Assembly (NCBI GenBank): GCA_021797365.1
Contig: JAJZZU010000115.1
Location: 1 to 7,540 of the forward strand
Origin: Pseudomonadota bacterium
GTDB lineage: Bacteria > Pseudomonadota > Gammaproteobacteria > Acidiferrobacterales > Acidiferrobacteraceae
Length of the DNA stretch: 7,540 nt
Direction of reading: 5' to 3'
Numbering within the stretch: position 1 is the stretch's first letter; every line of letters starts with the position of its first letter. A model generated the notes under the pieces. The model was not told the origin of the DNA. It worked only from the letters and a program-made list of their open reading frames with translations, and ran no database searches. This document shows positions 5,855-7,540 of the stretch, in pieces. The translations under genes and the position numbers were made by a program.

Positions 5855-5863
5855 TAGTATAAA
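5855..5863. promoter_or_regulatory. Divergent -10 elements between the diiron gene and msrA
   Basis: TAGTATAAAA is the only AT-rich island in the 196-base divergent spacer (5758-5953). On the minus strand it reads TATACT (5861-5856), five of six -10 bases, for the ferritin-like gene. On the plus strand TAGTAT or TATAAA serves msrA. The -35 regions are weak on both sides. The two promoters would overlap, so use of one may exclude the other. Confidence 0.36.
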
Positions 5864-5874
5864 AAACCATCCGG

Positions 5875-5917
5875 AGGCCCGCCAGCCGACGTCGAGCCCG
5901 CGCCCCCTGGGCGGCCT
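5875..5917 (+). other. Possible msrA leader stem-loop
   Basis: AGGCCCGCCAG (5875-5885) can pair with CTGGGCGGCCT (5907-5917), nine of eleven positions with a two-base internal mismatch and a 21-base loop. It would lie in the 5' leader of msrA, 24 bases before the ribosome site. GC richness makes such repeats common, so this is tentative. Confidence 0.22.
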
Positions 5918-5953
5918 TACCGGTCGAACCCACACAACGAGAGGGAGATCGCC

Positions 5954-6559
5954 ATGCACGATCATGATACGACGGCACCGGACAACGGTGCCTATTTGCC
6001 CACCGAACCGAATGTCGAGACCGCGATCTTGGCCGGCGGCTGTTTCTGGTGCGTCGAGGCCGTCTTTCGCGAGCTGCGCGGGGTCCTGAAAGTGGAGTCC
6101 GGATACTGCGGCGGCACGCGCGAGACCGCCGACTATCAACAGGTATGTACGGGACGCACCGACCACGCCGAGGCGGTGCGCATCTCTTATGACCCGCAGC
6201 AGATCCGCTACGAAGACCTGCTCACGGTGTTTTTCTCGATCGCCCACGACCCGACGCAAAAGGATCGACAAGGTAACGATCGCGGACGCCAATACCGTTC
6301 CGTCATCTTCTACGGCGATGAGCGCCAGCAGGCGGCGGCGACTACCATCATCGAGCAATTGACGCGTGATCAGGTCTTCAAGAATCCGATCGTGACTGAG
6401 GTCGTGGCCGCAAGCCCATTCTATCCGGCCGAGGTCTATCACAACAATTACGCCGCCTGCCACCCGGACCAGCCCTACGTCGTGCATGTCGCGGCCCCCA
6501 AAGTCACCAAGCTCCGGCGCTATTTCACGCACATGCTGCGCCGCTCCCCGCTATCATAA
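5954..6559 (+). CDS. msrA: Peptide-methionine (S)-S-oxide reductase MsrA
   Basis: Reduces the S diastereomer of methionine sulfoxide, free or in proteins (EC 1.8.4.11), usually with thioredoxin. It has 201 residues, cytoplasmic, no signal peptide. The catalytic motif is GGCFWCVEAVF (28-38) with nucleophile Cys30. Glu73 in TDHAEAV, Tyr114 in GRQYRS and the HDPTQKDRQGND block (98-109) complete the active site. Odd points: a second Cys follows at 33 (GCFWC), Cys52 stands in GYCGG where Met or Ala is usual, and the usual Gly before HAE is Asp70. In the C-terminal HPDQPY block the Cys often found after PY is Val176; Cys169 lies just before it. Which Cys resolves the sulfenic acid is therefore unclear. 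ATG 5954 has GAGGGAG six bases upstream. msrB follows after 24 bases, so the pair is an operon. Confidence 0.96.
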   Translation: MHDHDTTAPDNGAYLPTEPNVETAILAGGCFWCVEAVFRELRGVLKVESGYCGGTRETADYQQVCTGRTDHAEAVRISYDPQQIRYEDLLTVFFSIAHDPTQKDRQGNDRGRQYRSVIFYGDERQQAAATTIIEQLTRDQVFKNPIVTEVVAASPFYPAEVYHNNYAACHPDQPYVVHVAAPKVTKLRRYFTHMLRRSPLS

Positions 6560-6583
6560 CGGCTAGCACAAAAGGAGCGACCC

Positions 6584-7057
6584 ATGAATGATGAGACATC
6601 CAAGCGCTATTCGGCGTCCGGTTACGACCTCTCGCCGCTGCCCACCGTCGTTTACGAGCGGCGCGTGAAAGACCTCACCCCCGAGGAGCGGCGAGTGCTG
6701 CTCGCCTCGGGCACCGAGACGCCATTTTGTGGCGGCCTGCTCGATGAACACGGTGTCGGGACCTTCGTCTGCCGGCTGTGCGCACTGCCGCTCTTTCGGT
6801 CCGAGGACAAATTCGAGTCGGGCACCGGTTGGCCGAGCTTCACGCGGCCTCTCGATCCCGACCATCTCACACGCCTCACTGATACCAGTCACGGCATGAC
6901 ACGCACCGAAATCCGCTGCGCGCGCTGTCAGAGCCATCTCGGGCACGTCTTTCCCGACGGGCCGGCCCCGACCGGCGAACGGCATTGCGTCAACTCCGTG
7001 TCGTTACGCTTCATGCCCGATGGCGCGCGGGCCGATCACGAGGAGCGCGACGCGTAA
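6584..7057 (+). CDS. msrB: Peptide-methionine (R)-S-oxide reductase MsrB
   Basis: Reduces the R diastereomer of protein methionine sulfoxide (EC 1.8.4.12), complementing MsrA. It has 157 residues, cytoplasmic. The structural zinc site is formed by two CxxC pairs, Cys63/Cys66 (FVCRLCALPLF) and Cys112/Cys115 (IRCARCQSHLGHVF). The substrate pocket is SGTGWPSF (79-86). The catalytic Cys135 lies in ERHCVNSVSLRF, and Cys49 in TETPFCGGLL is the likely resolving Cys. An N-terminal YDLSPL segment and a charged tail of about 12 residues are additions of low conservation. ATG 6584 has a strong AAAGGAG (6571-6577) six bases upstream. It is the second gene of the msrA-msrB operon and likely shares its promoter in the divergent spacer. 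Confidence 0.97.
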   Translation: MNDETSKRYSASGYDLSPLPTVVYERRVKDLTPEERRVLLASGTETPFCGGLLDEHGVGTFVCRLCALPLFRSEDKFESGTGWPSFTRPLDPDHLTRLTDTSHGMTRTEIRCARCQSHLGHVFPDGPAPTGERHCVNSVSLRFMPDGARADHEERDA

Positions 7058-7077
7058 AGCCACGGCGCACATCGCAG

Positions 7078-7097
7078 CCAGGCCCGAAGGTCCCTGG
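7078..7097 (+). terminator. Weak hairpin after msrB
   Basis: CCAGG (7078-7082) and CCTGG (7093-7097) form a five-base stem with a ten-base loop in the 92-base gap after msrB. There is no T-tract, so terminator function is doubtful. A TAGACT at 7117-7122 could be a -10 for the next gene, with no convincing -35. Confidence 0.22.
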
Positions 7098-7149
7098 TAC
7101 AGCCCGCTCCACACCCTAGACTGACGATTGGCCACAGAAGGCAGATGCC

Positions 7150-7540
7150 ATGCGCATGGTCGTCAACGGGATCGAAAGGACAATACAGGCATCGCCGGAT
7201 ACACCTCTCTTATGGGTGATCCGCGATGAATGCGGGCTCCTCGGGACCAAGTACGGTTGCGGTATCGGGGTGTGCGGGGCGTGTACGGTCCATGTCGATC
7301 ACGCACCCCTACGCGCCTGCATACTCCCGGTGGGATCCCTGGCCGGCCGCCATATCACTACGATAGAGGGCCTGTCCTCGGACGGCATGCATCCCGTGCA
7401 AAAGGCGTGGGTAGCGGAGGATGTCCCGCAATGCGGTTACTGTCAGTCGGGACAGATCATGAGTGCCGCGGCGCTATTGGCGCGCCATCGTCACCCGAGC
7501 GACCGCGAGATCGACGCCGCCATGGCCGGCAACCTGTGCC
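7150..7540 (+). CDS. [2Fe-2S] small subunit of a molybdenum hydroxylase, IorA type (3' partial)
   Basis: Electron-transfer subunit of a xanthine oxidase-family molybdoenzyme, of the type annotated as isoquinoline 1-oxidoreductase alpha subunit. It passes electrons from the molybdopterin site through two [2Fe-2S] clusters. The 130 visible residues include the plant-type ferredoxin motif [12 protein letters not shown] (37-48) with Cys37, Cys42, Cys45 and Cys57, then HITTIEGL (68-75), HPVQKAW (81-87), and the second cluster motif [11 protein letters not shown] (94-104) with Cys95 and Cys98. The window ends at GNLC (Cys130), just before the last expected Cys. About 20-30 residues should be missing. 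ATG 7150 has AGAAGG (7136-7141) eight bases upstream; ATG 7156 is possible but less well spaced. The true substrate is unknown: IorA-like proteins pair with IorB-like catalytic subunits acting on various aldehydes and N-heterocycles. A large catalytic subunit gene is expected downstream. Confidence 0.92.
   Translation, partial: MRMVVNGIERTIQASPDTPLLWVIRDECGLLGTKYGCGIGVCGACTVHVDHAPLRACILPVGSLAGRHITTIEGLSSDGMHPVQKAWVAEDVPQCGYCQSGQIMSAAALLARHRHPSDREIDAAMAGNLC

Noticed and set aside
1..7540. Mobile elements, CRISPR arrays, tRNA or rRNA genes, defence systems
   Set aside because: No direct-repeat arrays, transposase or integrase motifs, or RNA-gene signatures were seen on either strand.

Overview
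The window is a GC-rich, densely packed chromosomal segment from an autotrophic bacterium, most likely a proteobacterium. It opens with the end of a red-type (form IC) RuBisCO operon: the small subunit CbbS, cut at its 5' end, followed by the AAA+ activase CbbX. The C-terminal extension of CbbS and the presence of CbbX both mark the red-type enzyme. The rest is housekeeping and stress metabolism. There is no sign of phage, insertion sequences or CRISPR. An Acidiferrobacter-like or similar chemolithoautotroph is a guess; the sequence alone does not fix the genus.

Layout. (1) 1-1424, plus strand: cbbS (partial) and cbbX, with two tandem hairpins between them. (2) 1425-4198, minus strand: ilvB (acetohydroxyacid synthase large subunit, isozyme I type), then an adenine deaminase gene 83 bases downstream. 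The deaminase converges on cbbX with no spacer; the two stop codons form TGATCA. (3) 4199-4610: a 412-base divergent control region. On the minus strand it carries a 35-codon leader peptide and an RNA with four mutually exclusive pairing segments, the classic layout of amino-acid attenuation ahead of ilvB. It also holds a 16-bp perfect palindrome in the presumed ilvB promoter. On the plus strand there is an FNR/ANR-type box ahead of a small DUF2249 gene. (4) 4611-4874: the DUF2249 gene, convergent with (5) 4918-5757, a ferritin-like diiron protein on the minus strand. (6) 5758-5953: a divergent promoter region. (7) 5954-7057: msrA-msrB, a methionine sulfoxide repair operon. (8) 7150-7540: the start of a molybdenum-hydroxylase [2Fe-2S] subunit (IorA type), cut at the window end.

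How the parts fit. CbbS and CbbX serve CO2 fixation. IlvB serves branched-chain amino acid synthesis and looks controlled by translation of Val/Leu codons in its leader. The DUF2249 gene is probably switched by oxygen or NO. MsrA and MsrB repair the two methionine sulfoxide diastereomers and share a divergent intergenic region with the diiron protein. The most notable item is the ilvB leader/attenuator. Several GC-rich hairpins sit at gene ends or in leaders here, and none is followed by a T-tract, so termination or mRNA-end formation may not follow the textbook intrinsic type.
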